From Emergencia timonensis (GTDB taxonomy: Bacteria > Bacillota > Clostridia > Peptostreptococcales > Anaerovoracaceae): a stretch of 64,000 bases of DNA. How positions within the stretch are numbered: the stretch's first letter is position 1; every line of letters starts with the position of its first letter. Of this stretch, positions 56,212-64,000 are shown in pieces. The stretch covers positions 1,375,652-1,439,651 of the forward strand of contig NZ_FLKM01000008.1 of the NCBI RefSeq assembly GCF_900086585.1. Direction: 5' to 3'. A model generated the notes under the pieces. The model was not told where the DNA came from. It made no database searches and worked only from the letters and a program-made list of their open reading frames with translations. The position numbers and the translations under genes are program-made.

Positions 56212-57683
56212 CCATTAAGAAAAAAATATTCATTACCAATACGGTCATGATATTGGCTGCCCTGTTGGTATTGCTAGGAGTGGGGAGCCTTTTGCTGACG
56301 ATTTTTCAGCATACCTTTCTGACCCACCAAAGCGAAAACGCAGAACTTTCAGCGCACACGACGCAGGTACAGCAATTGCTGGAAGAGGACCCAGGTTACG
56401 GCGAGGACTGGCAGCAGTGGGCCGATGCCTTGGACAGCTATGACTTTCGGCTGGCAGTGCGGGATCAAGATGGAGAGACCGTCTATTCCAACCTGAGTCA
56501 AACAGAGACAGAAAGTGTGGATTCCATCGGTGAGCAAGACGATAGCGATACTGAATCAGGACACCATGGCCATGACCACGCATCAGAGATTACCGTGAGC
56601 ACCTTCTTTATCAACAGCGTGACGGTGCTTTCCGCAAGGTTTCCTGCGGACGACACAACCTATCAAATCTATGCCGCTAGCAACGCAGTCGAAGAATCTC
56701 TTTTTAGTACGGACAGACGCGTCTTTCAGTTATTCCTTTTGCTATTTATCACTATTGGTGCATTTGTGATTCTGGCGATTTTGCTCGCCAGCCGCATGTT
56801 CACAAAAAAACTGGTCCGCCAGATTATGGAGCCGGTGGATCAGCTTGCCGCTGCAGCTTCGCGTATCGAGAGCGGAGATCTGACTCAGCCGGTCGTGTAC
56901 CCGCGAGACGACGAGTTTCGCAATGTTTGTGACAGCTTTAATCAGATGCAGAGACACCTCAAAGAAGGCATAGAACAAAATGCGGCATACGAAAAGGCGC
57001 GTACCGAAATGATCAGCGGCATCTCCCACGATCTGAGAACGCCGTTGACTTCTGTCAAAGGCTACATCAAAGGTCTGCAGGACGGCGTTGCCAATACAGA
57101 GGAAAAACGCAGGCAGTATCTTGATATCGCCTATAGCTGTGCTTGTGATATGGAAGGATTGCTGGCAAAACTGTTCTATTATTCCAAGCTGGAGACGGGA
57201 AACATGCCGTTTTATAAACAGAAAACGGATATGGGAGAATATCTCGGGCGTTATGTGGAAGGGAAAAAAGATTTAATCGCAGAAAAGGCTTGTTTGGAGT
57301 TCCAAAGCATTTGTCAAGGGGACTGCTTCCTCGATATCGACCTGGAGCAGATGAAACGCGTCTTCGATAACTTTGTGGAGAACAGTCTCAAATACGCCCA
57401 TGCGGAGCCTTTGATCATGAAAATCACGCTGGAGAAAGAGCAGGATGACAGCCTGACAATCGCTTTCTGTGATAACGGTGTCGGTGTGCCGCCTGCAAAA
57501 CTGCCCCATCTGTTTGAACAGTTTTACCGGGGAGATGAGGCACGAAGCGATGGAGAGGGCAGCGGACTTGGTCTCTACGTCTGTCAATATATCGTCAAAG
57601 CGCACGGCGGCACCATTAGGGCGGAGAATCAGGGAGGACTGCATCTGATCATGAATTTTCGAAATGAAAAGGGGGAAGTGTGA
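56208..57683 (+). CDS. sensor histidine kinase with His-rich extracellular loop
   Basis: A 491-aa membrane kinase. Spans near 13-33 and 178-200 enclose a 145-residue extracytoplasmic domain that contains SGHHGHDHASE near 117-127, a likely metal-binding tract. HAMP, then HisKA with phospho-His in ISGISHDLRTPLTSVKG, and HATPase (NSLKYAH, CDNGVGVPP, GSGLGLYV) follow. The ATG at 56208 overlaps the upstream stop. Its stop overlaps the response regulator start. The His tract parallels the exported His-rich protein encoded just after the operon, suggesting a metal-responsive circuit. Confidence 0.9.
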   Translation: MTIKKKIFITNTVMILAALLVLLGVGSLLLTIFQHTFLTHQSENAELSAHTTQVQQLLEEDPGYGEDWQQWADALDSYDFRLAVRDQDGETVYSNLSQTETESVDSIGEQDDSDTESGHHGHDHASEITVSTFFINSVTVLSARFPADDTTYQIYAASNAVEESLFSTDRRVFQLFLLLFITIGAFVILAILLASRMFTKKLVRQIMEPVDQLAAAASRIESGDLTQPVVYPRDDEFRNVCDSFNQMQRHLKEGIEQNAAYEKARTEMISGISHDLRTPLTSVKGYIKGLQDGVANTEEKRRQYLDIAYSCACDMEGLLAKLFYYSKLETGNMPFYKQKTDMGEYLGRYVEGKKDLIAEKACLEFQSICQGDCFLDIDLEQMKRVFDNFVENSLKYAHAEPLIMKITLEKEQDDSLTIAFCDNGVGVPPAKLPHLFEQFYRGDEARSDGEGSGLGLYVCQYIVKAHGGTIRAENQGGLHLIMNFRNEKGEV

Positions 57684-58390
57684 TGGCACACATTTTGATC
57701 GCAGAAGACGACAATCGAATCGCCATGTTGGAAAAAGACTATTTGGAAATCGACGGCTTTCAAGTGACCATCGCCAGTGACGGCAACGAAGCATTGAAGC
57801 TGATTTTGGCGGAAGACTTTGATCTGCTTCTGCTGGATATCATGCTGCCGGGGAAAGACGGCTATGATATCTGCCGGGAGGTGAGAGACAAAATCGACAT
57901 ACCTATTCTGATGGTGACGGCAAAGCAGGAATCCATTGACAAGATCAGAGGGTTGGGGCTGGGCGCAGACGACTACATCGTCAAGCCTTTTGATCCGGCG
58001 GAACTGGTGGCAAGAGTCAAGTCTCACCTGGCAAGATATGAACGATTGACGGCAGGCAGATCTGCACATGGGGATGTGGCGGAGGACTACCTGATTCAAA
58101 TCGGCGGACTCAAAATTCTAGCTAAAAGCTGGAAGGTCATTAAGAACGGAGAGGAGATTCATTTCCCTAACAGAGAATTTGAACTGCTCAAATACCTGGC
58201 TCTGAACCCTAACATCGTTTTTTCAAAAGAGCATCTCTTTGAGAAGATTTGGGGCTATGACTATGTGGGAGACAGCGCGACTGTGACGGTGCATATCAAC
58301 CGCATACGAGAAAAAATCGAAGAAGATCCAAAGAATCCCCAGATCATCGAAACCGTATGGGGTGCCGGATATCGGCTGAATCTTTCATGA
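57683..58390 (+). CDS. OmpR-family response regulator
   Basis: A 235-aa regulator: receiver domain with LIAEDDN, phospho-Asp in LLLDIMLPGKDG and Lys in YIVKPFD, then a winged helix with LLKYLALNPNIVFSKEHLFE and TVWGAGYRL. The ATG at 57683 overlaps the kinase stop (TGATG), with GGGGGAAG before it. It most likely binds the direct TTTAGAA repeats upstream of the His-rich protein gene. Confidence 0.95.
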   Translation: MAHILIAEDDNRIAMLEKDYLEIDGFQVTIASDGNEALKLILAEDFDLLLLDIMLPGKDGYDICREVRDKIDIPILMVTAKQESIDKIRGLGLGADDYIVKPFDPAELVARVKSHLARYERLTAGRSAHGDVAEDYLIQIGGLKILAKSWKVIKNGEEIHFPNREFELLKYLALNPNIVFSKEHLFEKIWGYDYVGDSATVTVHINRIREKIEEDPKNPQIIETVWGAGYRLNLS

Positions 58391-58399
58391 GTCGAAAAG

Positions 58400-58453
58400 T
58401 TTAGAATTTGTTTAGAAATAACCTCTAAAGTGTTTATAACAGGGGATTATACT
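58400..58453 (+). promoter_or_regulatory. response-regulator direct repeats and promoter
   Basis: TTTAGAA occurs at 58400-58406 and 58411-58417, 11 bp apart, the one-turn spacing of OmpR-type sites. TATACT at 58448-58453 is the likely -10, with no good -35, fitting an activator-dependent promoter for the His-rich protein gene. Confidence 0.6.
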
Positions 58454-58494
58454 GTTAGCAAATAAAAAGTATAATTGACCTGGAGGAGATAAAA

Positions 58495-58896
58495 TTGAAA
58501 AAAGTAATGAAAAAGAAATGGATTGTATTGGCGCTTGTACTCACAATTGTTGCTGTGGGTGCGGTATCACTGACTGCTTTCGGTGCAGATAATCAGCGGG
58601 TGGATTATCAAAGCCAGATGCAGAAAAAACAGCCCATCTGTACGGTAAATCAGGATTGCTTCAAAAGAGGCGTTCATCATGCAAAGCAGAACCGTGTCTC
58701 ACCAGTGACTTCAACGGCGAACACATCTGCGGCTTCTACAGCAAGTACCTCTGCGGCTCCAGTTTATGGAACCTGTCAGTATCCTGACTGCGATGGAACC
58801 CACGCAAACCACCAAAATTACGGCCATCATAATAGTGGTCAAAATCACCATGGTTCCTCCCACGGAGGCGGGCACCATGGCGGATGGCACGAGTAA
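58495..58896 (+). CDS. small exported His-rich protein
   Basis: A 133-aa protein with a TTG start (58495) and GGAGGAG six bases before it. A signal peptide runs to about TAFGAD. Two Cys pairs (ICTVNQDCF, TCQYPDCDG) and a Ser/Thr/Ala-rich linker precede a C-terminal tail of about 30 residues rich in His and Gly (NYGHHNSGQNHHGSSHGGG). Likely binds zinc, copper or nickel outside the membrane. It follows the two-component genes, whose sensor has a similar His tract. No family name is recognised; the metal is unknown. Confidence 0.8.
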   Translation: MKKVMKKKWIVLALVLTIVAVGAVSLTAFGADNQRVDYQSQMQKKQPICTVNQDCFKRGVHHAKQNRVSPVTSTANTSAASTASTSAAPVYGTCQYPDCDGTHANHQNYGHHNSGQNHHGSSHGGGHHGGWHE

Positions 58897-58909
58897 GCGC
58901 TTTATTGAG

Positions 58910-58952
58910 ACTGCTGTCAGCGAATAAGAGATTCGCTGATGGCAGTTTTTTT
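58910..58952 (+). terminator. terminator after the His-rich protein gene
   Basis: ACTGCTGTCAGCGAAT pairs with ATTCGCTGATGGCAGT, followed by T7. Confidence 0.9.
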
Positions 58953-58994
58953 GTGCGGTAATTTCAACCTACGCCTGGCATCCCAGGCACTCCG

Positions 58995-59441
58995 GTTACG
59001 CAGAATGGGTCGAAAGTGCCAAATCGGTTACAGAAAATTAGGGCTAAGCAGAAAGAATGCGTAACGGGCGTGCGTCCTAGGCGCCCCGGTTACGCAGAAT
59101 AGGCCGAAAACGCCAAATCGGTTACGGAGAATCAGAGCTAAGCAGGCAAAGTGCTTAACGACCCTGGGCACCAGACGCCCCAGTTACGCAGAATAGGCCG
59201 AAAACGCCAAATCGGTTACGGAGAATTAGGGCTGAGCAGAAAGAATGCGTAATGGGTGTGCGTCCCAGACGCCCCAGTTACGCAGAATAGGCCGAAAACG
59301 CCAAATCGGTTACGGAGAATCAGAGCTAAGCAGGCAAAATGCGTAACGAGCCTGGGCACCAGGCGCCCCGGTTACGCAGAATGGGCCGAAAACGCCAAAT
59401 CGGTTACGGAGAATCAGAGCTGAGCAGGCAAAGTGCGTAAC
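58995..59441 (+). repeat. 94-bp tandem repeat array B, 5 units
   Basis: Units start GTTACGCAG at 58995, 59089, 59183, 59277 and 59371, each 94 bp apart, the last incomplete. Every unit has an inner TCGGTTACGGAGA-like word at about +31 and GCGTAAC (once GCTTAAC) at about +63. Alternate units resemble each other more (GGGCTAAGCAGAAAGAATGC versus GAGCTAAGCAGGCAAA), suggesting duplication of a 188-bp dimer. It is related to array A at 38673-39031. No coding potential is supported. Confidence 0.92.
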
Positions 59442-59595
59442 GGATCCGCATGCCAAGCTCGTATCCCGGATCCACGTCCTGGATCCGCATCCCAGGCTCG
59501 TATTCCGGATCCACGTCCAGGATCCGCATCCCAGGCTTGTATCCCGAACTCATGTCCCGGGGCTCGCATTCCGAAGCCTGCCGTATCCCAGCCGC
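59442..59595 (+). repeat. 39-bp minisatellite
   Basis: Units beginning GGATCCGCAT start at 59442, 59481 and 59520 (39 bp each), followed by a decayed unit. Each contains two GGATCC words. It directly adjoins the 94-bp array and ends about 75 bp before the response regulator gene. Because 39 is divisible by three, open frames with 13-residue repeats exist on the minus strand, but none has a ribosome site. Confidence 0.85.
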
Positions 59596-59671
59596 CCACT
59601 TGAACCAGGTATTTTGCAGAGTGCTATTTTGTGATATACTGATTGTAATATGGAGACGGTAGGAGGAAGAG

Positions 59672-60283
59672 ATGGAAAAGATCTTAGTGGTAGAAGACGA
59701 TAATAGCATTCGCGAGGAGCTTTGTACGCTGCTTCGCGCTAACGGCTATATGCCAGTCAGCGAGGCCCCTTGTGACTTGGCGCTTCTGGATATCAATTTG
59801 CCGGGAGAAAGTGGATTTGAAGTGTGCCGGAAACTGCGCCTGCATTCTGATGTGCCGGTGATTTTCCTAACAGCCAGAGATTCAGCCGATGACGAACTGT
59901 TGGGGTTTGGCGTGGGCGCTGATGACTATATCCGCAAGCCCTACAATTCCTCTGTGCTTTTAGCAAGGATCAGCAGACTGCTGAAGCGCAAGAGCAGTCC
60001 TGTCCTCACGGTGCGTAATCTGACTCTGAACCTCTCTGACATGACCGTCCACTATGACGGGCATTCTCAGGAACTGACCAAAAATGAGACGAGGATTCTG
60101 GCGTGCCTGATGCAAAAAGAACTGTGTACCAGGGAGGAAATTATCGAAGATCTTTGGCGCAACAGTTTGTATATCGACGAGAATACCCTTTACGTCAATG
60201 TCAACCGGCTCAGGGATAAACTGAAAAAAATGGGCGCGGAGGAATATATCCGCACCGTCAGGGGAGTGGGGTATCGCTTATGA
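59672..60283 (+). CDS. BceR-type response regulator with shortened receiver
   Basis: A 203-aa OmpR-family regulator of the BceR group. LVVEDDNSIREEL, phospho-Asp in LALLDINLPGESG, T-A-R of FLTARD and Lys in YIRKPYN are present; the winged helix has TKNETRILACLMQKE and TVRGVGYRL. Between NGYMPVSEAP and CDLALLD about 13-15 residues common in homologues are missing, so helix 2 of the receiver is nearly deleted. AGGAGGAAGAG precedes the ATG. Overlaps the kinase gene by four bases. Activity may be altered. Confidence 0.88.
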   Translation: MEKILVVEDDNSIREELCTLLRANGYMPVSEAPCDLALLDINLPGESGFEVCRKLRLHSDVPVIFLTARDSADDELLGFGVGADDYIRKPYNSSVLLARISRLLKRKSSPVLTVRNLTLNLSDMTVHYDGHSQELTKNETRILACLMQKELCTREEIIEDLWRNSLYIDENTLYVNVNRLRDKLKKMGAEEYIRTVRGVGYRL

Positions 60284-61257
60284 AATTCAGAGATTACTTA
60301 TACGCAAAGACAGTCACACTTTGCTTTGTCTGTATCGGCGCGCTGCTCGCCGGTGTTTTTCTGGCATTTGCAGAGGTAAGCGCTGCGTTGATTGCCGTCA
60401 TAGAACTCTTCCTTTTGCTTTTGACCGGCAGTTGGCTGCTGGTCAGCTTTGTCATGGAGCGAAAACAGATCCGCCGCTTGCAGAAGCTAGAAGAAGAATT
60501 AGAAGACAAATATCTGCTCGGAGAGATTTTGCCGCAGCCGACGGGGTATCTTGAGCAGCAGTATTACCACATGCTCAGAACGATTTCCCGATCGGCAGTG
60601 GGGCTTGTAGAAGAAGCAAGACGGGAAAAAGAGGAATACTGTGACTACGTGGAAAGCTGGATTCATGAGACTAAAACGCCTTTGACCGCATGTTCCCTCA
60701 TTTTGGACAATGATGGCGATGTCAGAAAGCTGAGGCGGGAGTTAAAGCGAGCAGATAATCTGACGGAAAACATACTCTACTATGCAAGACTTCGCAGTGC
60801 CGAGAAGGACACCAAGATCAAAATCCTGCAGGCGGCAGACGTGATTGAGGAAGCGGTGAAAAGTCAGATGGAACTTTTGATCGCATCGAAAATCAGTGTG
60901 GAGACGGCGGGGAGTTTTACCGTCTGTACAGACGACAAATCTCTTTGCTTTATTTTAAAGCAACTGCTGATTAACAGTGCGAAGTATTGCCCTGGCTGTC
61001 ATGTGAATATCACTGCAGCAGAGGGGAAGATGATCTTTGAGGACGACGGCATCGGAATCCCCTCCCATGAAGTCAGGCGTGTCACGGAGAGAGGCTTTAC
61101 GGGCAGCAACGGCAGGCAGATGGGTCGCAGCACGGGAATGGGATTGTACATCGTAAACGAACTATGCAAGAGATTGGACATCGAGCTGCAAGTTGAATCG
61201 GAAGAAGGAAAATTTACCCGGATTACGCTTTTCTTCAGGAATCTAACAAAATTGTAA
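60280..61257 (+). CDS. BceS-type intramembrane-sensing histidine kinase
   Basis: A 325-aa kinase with two closely spaced N-terminal spans (about 13-32 and 36-58) and almost no extracellular loop, the hallmark of intramembrane-sensing kinases that listen to a BceAB transporter. The phospho-His is in ESWIHETKTPLTA; the ATP site has INSAKYC, FEDDGIGIP and STGMGLYIV. The ATG overlaps the regulator stop (ATGA). Pairs with the ABC genes that follow. Confidence 0.93.
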   Translation: MKFRDYLYAKTVTLCFVCIGALLAGVFLAFAEVSAALIAVIELFLLLLTGSWLLVSFVMERKQIRRLQKLEEELEDKYLLGEILPQPTGYLEQQYYHMLRTISRSAVGLVEEARREKEEYCDYVESWIHETKTPLTACSLILDNDGDVRKLRRELKRADNLTENILYYARLRSAEKDTKIKILQAADVIEEAVKSQMELLIASKISVETAGSFTVCTDDKSLCFILKQLLINSAKYCPGCHVNITAAEGKMIFEDDGIGIPSHEVRRVTERGFTGSNGRQMGRSTGMGLYIVNELCKRLDIELQVESEEGKFTRITLFFRNLTKL

Positions 61258-61288
61258 GATTGATACCCTGCCTGTGTTAGACAAGATA
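61244..61288 (+). promoter_or_regulatory. predicted BceR site and promoter of the bceAB-like genes
   Basis: TAACA-AAAT-TGTAA (61244-61257) fits the known BceR-type operator TNACA-N4-TGTAA and overlaps the kinase stop. TTGATA (61260-61265), 17 bp, AAGATA (61283-61288) is a weak promoter just after it. A further inverted repeat CTTTTCAT/ATGAAAAG (61293-61320) lies over the ribosome site region. Confidence 0.6.
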
Positions 61289-61334
61289 TGGCCTTTTCAT
61301 GCTAGTATTAGAATGAAAAGGAGGAGACGATCAA

Positions 61335-62099
61335 ATGAATGAGATTTTAGAGATTAAAAATGTAACGAAGTATTACGGCAAGGGGAGTGTAGTGACAAAG
61401 GCGCTGGACGGTATCTCTTTTTCCGTGGAGAAAGGGGAATTTACGGCAATTATGGGAGCGTCGGGCTCCGGAAAAAGCACCCTGCTCAACGTGATTTCGA
61501 CCATCGACCGCGTCAGCAGCGGTGAAATTTTCATCGAGGGAGCCAGGCTGACAGAGATGGAAGAAAAGCAGCTGGCCAATTTCCGCAGAGACCAGCTTGG
61601 TTTTATCTTTCAGGAATACAACTTGCTCGACACTTTGACTATTGGTGAGAATATTTTGCTGCCGCTAAATTTGCAGAGGAAACCTCATGAAGATGCGGAC
61701 AGAGAGCTGGTGCGAGTATCGGAGGCTTTAGGTGTTTCCGATCAGCTATCCAAGTTTCCTTATGAGCTGTCTGGGGGACAGCGTCAGAGGGCGGCATGTG
61801 CCAGGGCGATTATCACGAACCCGGCGCTGGTTTTGGCAGATGAACCGACAGGCGCTTTGGACTCCAAGAACTCAAAACTTCTGATGGAAACCTTTCAGAT
61901 GATGAATCAGTCACTGGGTTCGACGATTCTCATGGTAACCCATGATCCGGTCGTAGGCTCCTACGCCAATCGAGTATTGTTTTTAAAAGACGGCAAAATA
62001 TGGAACGAAGTGAATCGGGGACAGCGGAAGAGACAGGAATTTTACCAGGCGATCGTATCTGTTACAGCGGCGCTGGGAGGTGAGCTTGATGTTCACTAA
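61335..62099 (+). CDS. BceA-type ABC transporter ATPase
   Basis: A 254-aa ATPase for peptide-antibiotic detoxification and sensing. Walker A GASGSGKST, Q-loop FIFQEYNLLD, signature LSGGQRQRAACARA, Walker B LVLADEPTGALD and H-loop MVTHD are intact. AAAAGGAGGAGA precedes the ATG. Overlaps the permease gene by 11 bp. Confidence 0.95.
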   Translation: MNEILEIKNVTKYYGKGSVVTKALDGISFSVEKGEFTAIMGASGSGKSTLLNVISTIDRVSSGEIFIEGARLTEMEEKQLANFRRDQLGFIFQEYNLLDTLTIGENILLPLNLQRKPHEDADRELVRVSEALGVSDQLSKFPYELSGGQRQRAACARAIITNPALVLADEPTGALDSKNSKLLMETFQMMNQSLGSTILMVTHDPVVGSYANRVLFLKDGKIWNEVNRGQRKRQEFYQAIVSVTAALGGELDVH

Positions 62100-64000
62100 A
62101 CTTGCGGTGCGGAATGTCAAGAGACAGTTAGGGAATTATCTGATTTATTTTATGACCGTTTCCCTGACTGTTTCTTTTATATTCGCGATAAACAACGTAA
62201 TCTATAGTCCGCAGCTTTTGCAGTGGGTGGAAGAAGCGAGTTCCATGAAAATCGCGTTAATCGGACTTACCATATTTATCGCATTGATCGTCGCTTTTGT
62301 GCTGGGGTATGCCACCGCATTTATGCTGAAATTGCGCAAGCGGGAGTTCGGTACTTACCTGACATTGGGCATGACTAGAAAAAATATTCTCTCCATCTTT
62401 GTTTCGGAAACGATGATCATGTGTTTTACGGCACTGGGACTGGGGATTTTGCTGGGATTGTTTATCTATCAGGGGCTGATTATGATCATGACCAATTTGA
62501 TGGAAATGGAATTCACCTTTGCCGATTATTCTGCCAAGGGTCTGCTTTGGACCGTCGTGCTGGTGGCGGCCATGTTTGCCATATCGTCCATGGCTTCTGC
62601 TCGTTATCTGAAAAAAGTCAGCATTCATGAGCTGATCCATGGCGATCAAATGGTAGAAAAAAGGGTAAAACACCCAACCCTTTGGCTGCTTCTGACTCTG
62701 ATTTCTCTGAGCGTCGTCATCGGTAGCTGCGTCATGTTCTGCAAGCAGGTAGATATTCTGCTTTTGAAAGACGCTTCAAGTCTGGGCTCTGTTTTCATCA
62801 GCTTGTTTGTATTGGCGGGCGGTCTGATTTTATTCCATACGGCAGTTTCCAGAAGTATCGTGAACCTGCTTTTGAAGAGGAAACATTTTTGCAGCAGTGG
62901 CAGCCATACCTTCGTTTTGCGCCAGCTCAGCGCATCCCTTCGTGCAAATTCCATAATGATCGGAATGATTGCTTTTTTGATGGCATTTGCAGTCATCGGC
63001 GCCAACGCATCCTTCGCCCTGCGAGCGAATACGCGCGCAGTTCTGGACAGAGACATCCCTTTTGACGCTCTCTATATAGAAGAGCAATCTGATGCCGACA
63101 ATCAATATAGTCCGATTTCCGTGGACGAAGGCGAGAAGATGATTGAAAAATACGCAAAAATTGTCGAAAGACTTCCCTTTGCGTTCTATACGACGGGCAG
63201 AGATGATTTGCACAACTGTACAGAATGGTCCGGGGAAGACGATCTGTTCATAACAGAGAGCGATTTTAACAAAATATGCCAGTCTCTGGGATTTGATCCA
63301 GTTCAGTTGAATCAGGAATACCTGGTGATCGCAAACGACGCATATACCCTGCAATTTGATTTTTCCCAGACGGAGATTGGCGCTGGTGGCAGAACTTATC
63401 GCTACGGCGGCATCAGTCAGGATTACCCTCATTTTGCCTACGTATATTTTTATGTAGTCATACCAGATGAAGCGGTGAAAAATATGGAAACAGCTACGAG
63501 ATGCGTCGCCTATGATCTGGCAGACGGAAAGTATGATGGCAATCGCCTGAAAGAAGAGTTGAGTTATACCGTGCCAGGTGATGATGAAAATGACGGGCCA
63601 TACGAGATGTGCAATTATGTATTAAAAGAGTATAACCGAATCAGGAGTAACAGCATTCTTGCAGTTTTTGTCGTCGGCGCCCTGTACATCGCTGCCATAT
63701 TTCTCTTTATGGCCATGGCGATTCTGGCTTTAAAAATATTATCCACCCTCGCTGAAGACAAAAAGAGATACCGCGTTTTATACCGTCTGGGGGCGGATGA
63801 ACAGGAGCAGAGCAAAGCGCTGTTCCAGCAGACGTTCAGTTTCTTCTTCCTGCCTTTTGCAATACCTATACTATTGAGCATTCCTACCGGATGGATTTGC
63901 GGAAGAATCATGAAGCTGACCGGTTTTGCGGCGCAGCAGACAGAGGTATATCTCATTGCGGCTGTCATCGCTCTTGTCATGATACTGATCTATGTGTTGT
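62089..64000 (+). CDS. BceB-type ABC transporter permease (partial)
   Basis: Starts at MFTKLAVRNVKRQLGNYL with GGGAGGTGAG before the ATG at 62089, in a different frame from the ATPase end. The first 637 residues are in the window and the gene runs off the edge. FtsX-like spans near 20-35, 55-75, 105-135 and 150-165 come first; spans near 200, 230 and 285 follow, then a large extracellular domain (about 310-510) as in BceB proteins, which bind the peptide antibiotic, and further spans near 525, 590 and 625. It forms a sensory flux system with the BceS-type kinase. Confidence 0.93.
   Translation, partial: MFTKLAVRNVKRQLGNYLIYFMTVSLTVSFIFAINNVIYSPQLLQWVEEASSMKIALIGLTIFIALIVAFVLGYATAFMLKLRKREFGTYLTLGMTRKNILSIFVSETMIMCFTALGLGILLGLFIYQGLIMIMTNLMEMEFTFADYSAKGLLWTVVLVAAMFAISSMASARYLKKVSIHELIHGDQMVEKRVKHPTLWLLLTLISLSVVIGSCVMFCKQVDILLLKDASSLGSVFISLFVLAGGLILFHTAVSRSIVNLLLKRKHFCSSGSHTFVLRQLSASLRANSIMIGMIAFLMAFAVIGANASFALRANTRAVLDRDIPFDALYIEEQSDADNQYSPISVDEGEKMIEKYAKIVERLPFAFYTTGRDDLHNCTEWSGEDDLFITESDFNKICQSLGFDPVQLNQEYLVIANDAYTLQFDFSQTEIGAGGRTYRYGGISQDYPHFAYVYFYVVIPDEAVKNMETATRCVAYDLADGKYDGNRLKEELSYTVPGDDENDGPYEMCNYVLKEYNRIRSNSILAVFVVGALYIAAIFLFMAMAILALKILSTLAEDKKRYRVLYRLGADEQEQSKALFQQTFSFFFLPFAIPILLSIPTGWICGRIMKLTGFAAQQTEVYLIAAVIALVMILIYVL

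Noticed and set aside
59404..59709. Minus-strand frames with 13-residue repeats
   Set aside because: They arise from the 39-bp minisatellite; no ribosome site and the two frames encode unrelated repeats.
1..64000. cas genes for the three arrays
   Set aside because: No Cas1, Cas2, Cas3, Cas5, Cas7 or Cas8 motifs were found in any gene; they may lie left of the window.

Overview
The window looks like the chromosome of a strictly anaerobic, low-to-mid GC Firmicute of class Clostridia. The evidence is strong AGGAGG ribosome sites, frequent TTG/GTG starts, a glycyl radical enzyme with its oxygen-sensitive activase, NhaC-family carriers, Bce-type peptide-sensing genes and type I-C-like CRISPR repeats. 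A relative of Clostridiales Family XIII / Anaerovoracaceae is my inference; nothing here fixes the genus. I found no rRNA, tRNA or cas gene.

Left part (1-13.8 kb). Two CRISPR arrays share one repeat and have near-identical 212-bp leaders exactly 4,700 bp apart. A lone HipA-like kinase and a large secreted coiled-coil/Fn3 protein lie between them, bounded by copies of the array's trailer sequence. Next come a second secreted Ig-like/Fn3 protein, a DUF4352-type lipoprotein, guaB and guaA (last two steps to GMP), and an AraC-type regulator.

14-25 kb. The AraC gene is divergent from a glycyl radical enzyme, its activase and an NhaC-family carrier. The enzyme has Gln where dehydratase/lyase family members carry a catalytic Glu (Cys-Ile-Gln), so its substrate is open. 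Converging on it are a hybrid histidine kinase and a GGDEF-EAL protein, followed by a NimA-like flavoprotein and the DNA repair glycosylase Tag.

25-42 kb. A TetR/ABC-exporter operon has clear TetR operators. Next to it is a two-gene unit of an HsdM-HsdS-like fusion with a broken methylase motif IV plus a TIR-domain protein; this is the best candidate here for an undescribed defence system. Then follow a small conserved protein usually misnamed Hsp90, an XRE regulator divergent from an MFS carrier and amidohydrolase, an SDR and LysR pair, a 94-bp tandem repeat array, and an aminotransferase / HpcH aldolase / NhaC operon.

42-56 kb is rich in DNA-processing and accessory genes: sbcDC, an overlapping methyltransferase and HNH endonuclease pair, an AT-rich membrane protein, a decayed nucleotidyltransferase pseudogene, and a WYL-SF1 helicase-nuclease fusion placed directly before a third CRISPR leader and array with a different repeat. 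A coiled-coil protein, a MazG-like hydrolase and a DUF6933-type protein follow.

56-64 kb holds signalling genes: a two-component system whose sensor has a His-rich extracellular loop, followed by a small exported His-rich protein; a second array of the same 94-bp repeat, fused to a 39-bp minisatellite; and a BceRS-BceAB-type peptide detoxification module running off the right edge.
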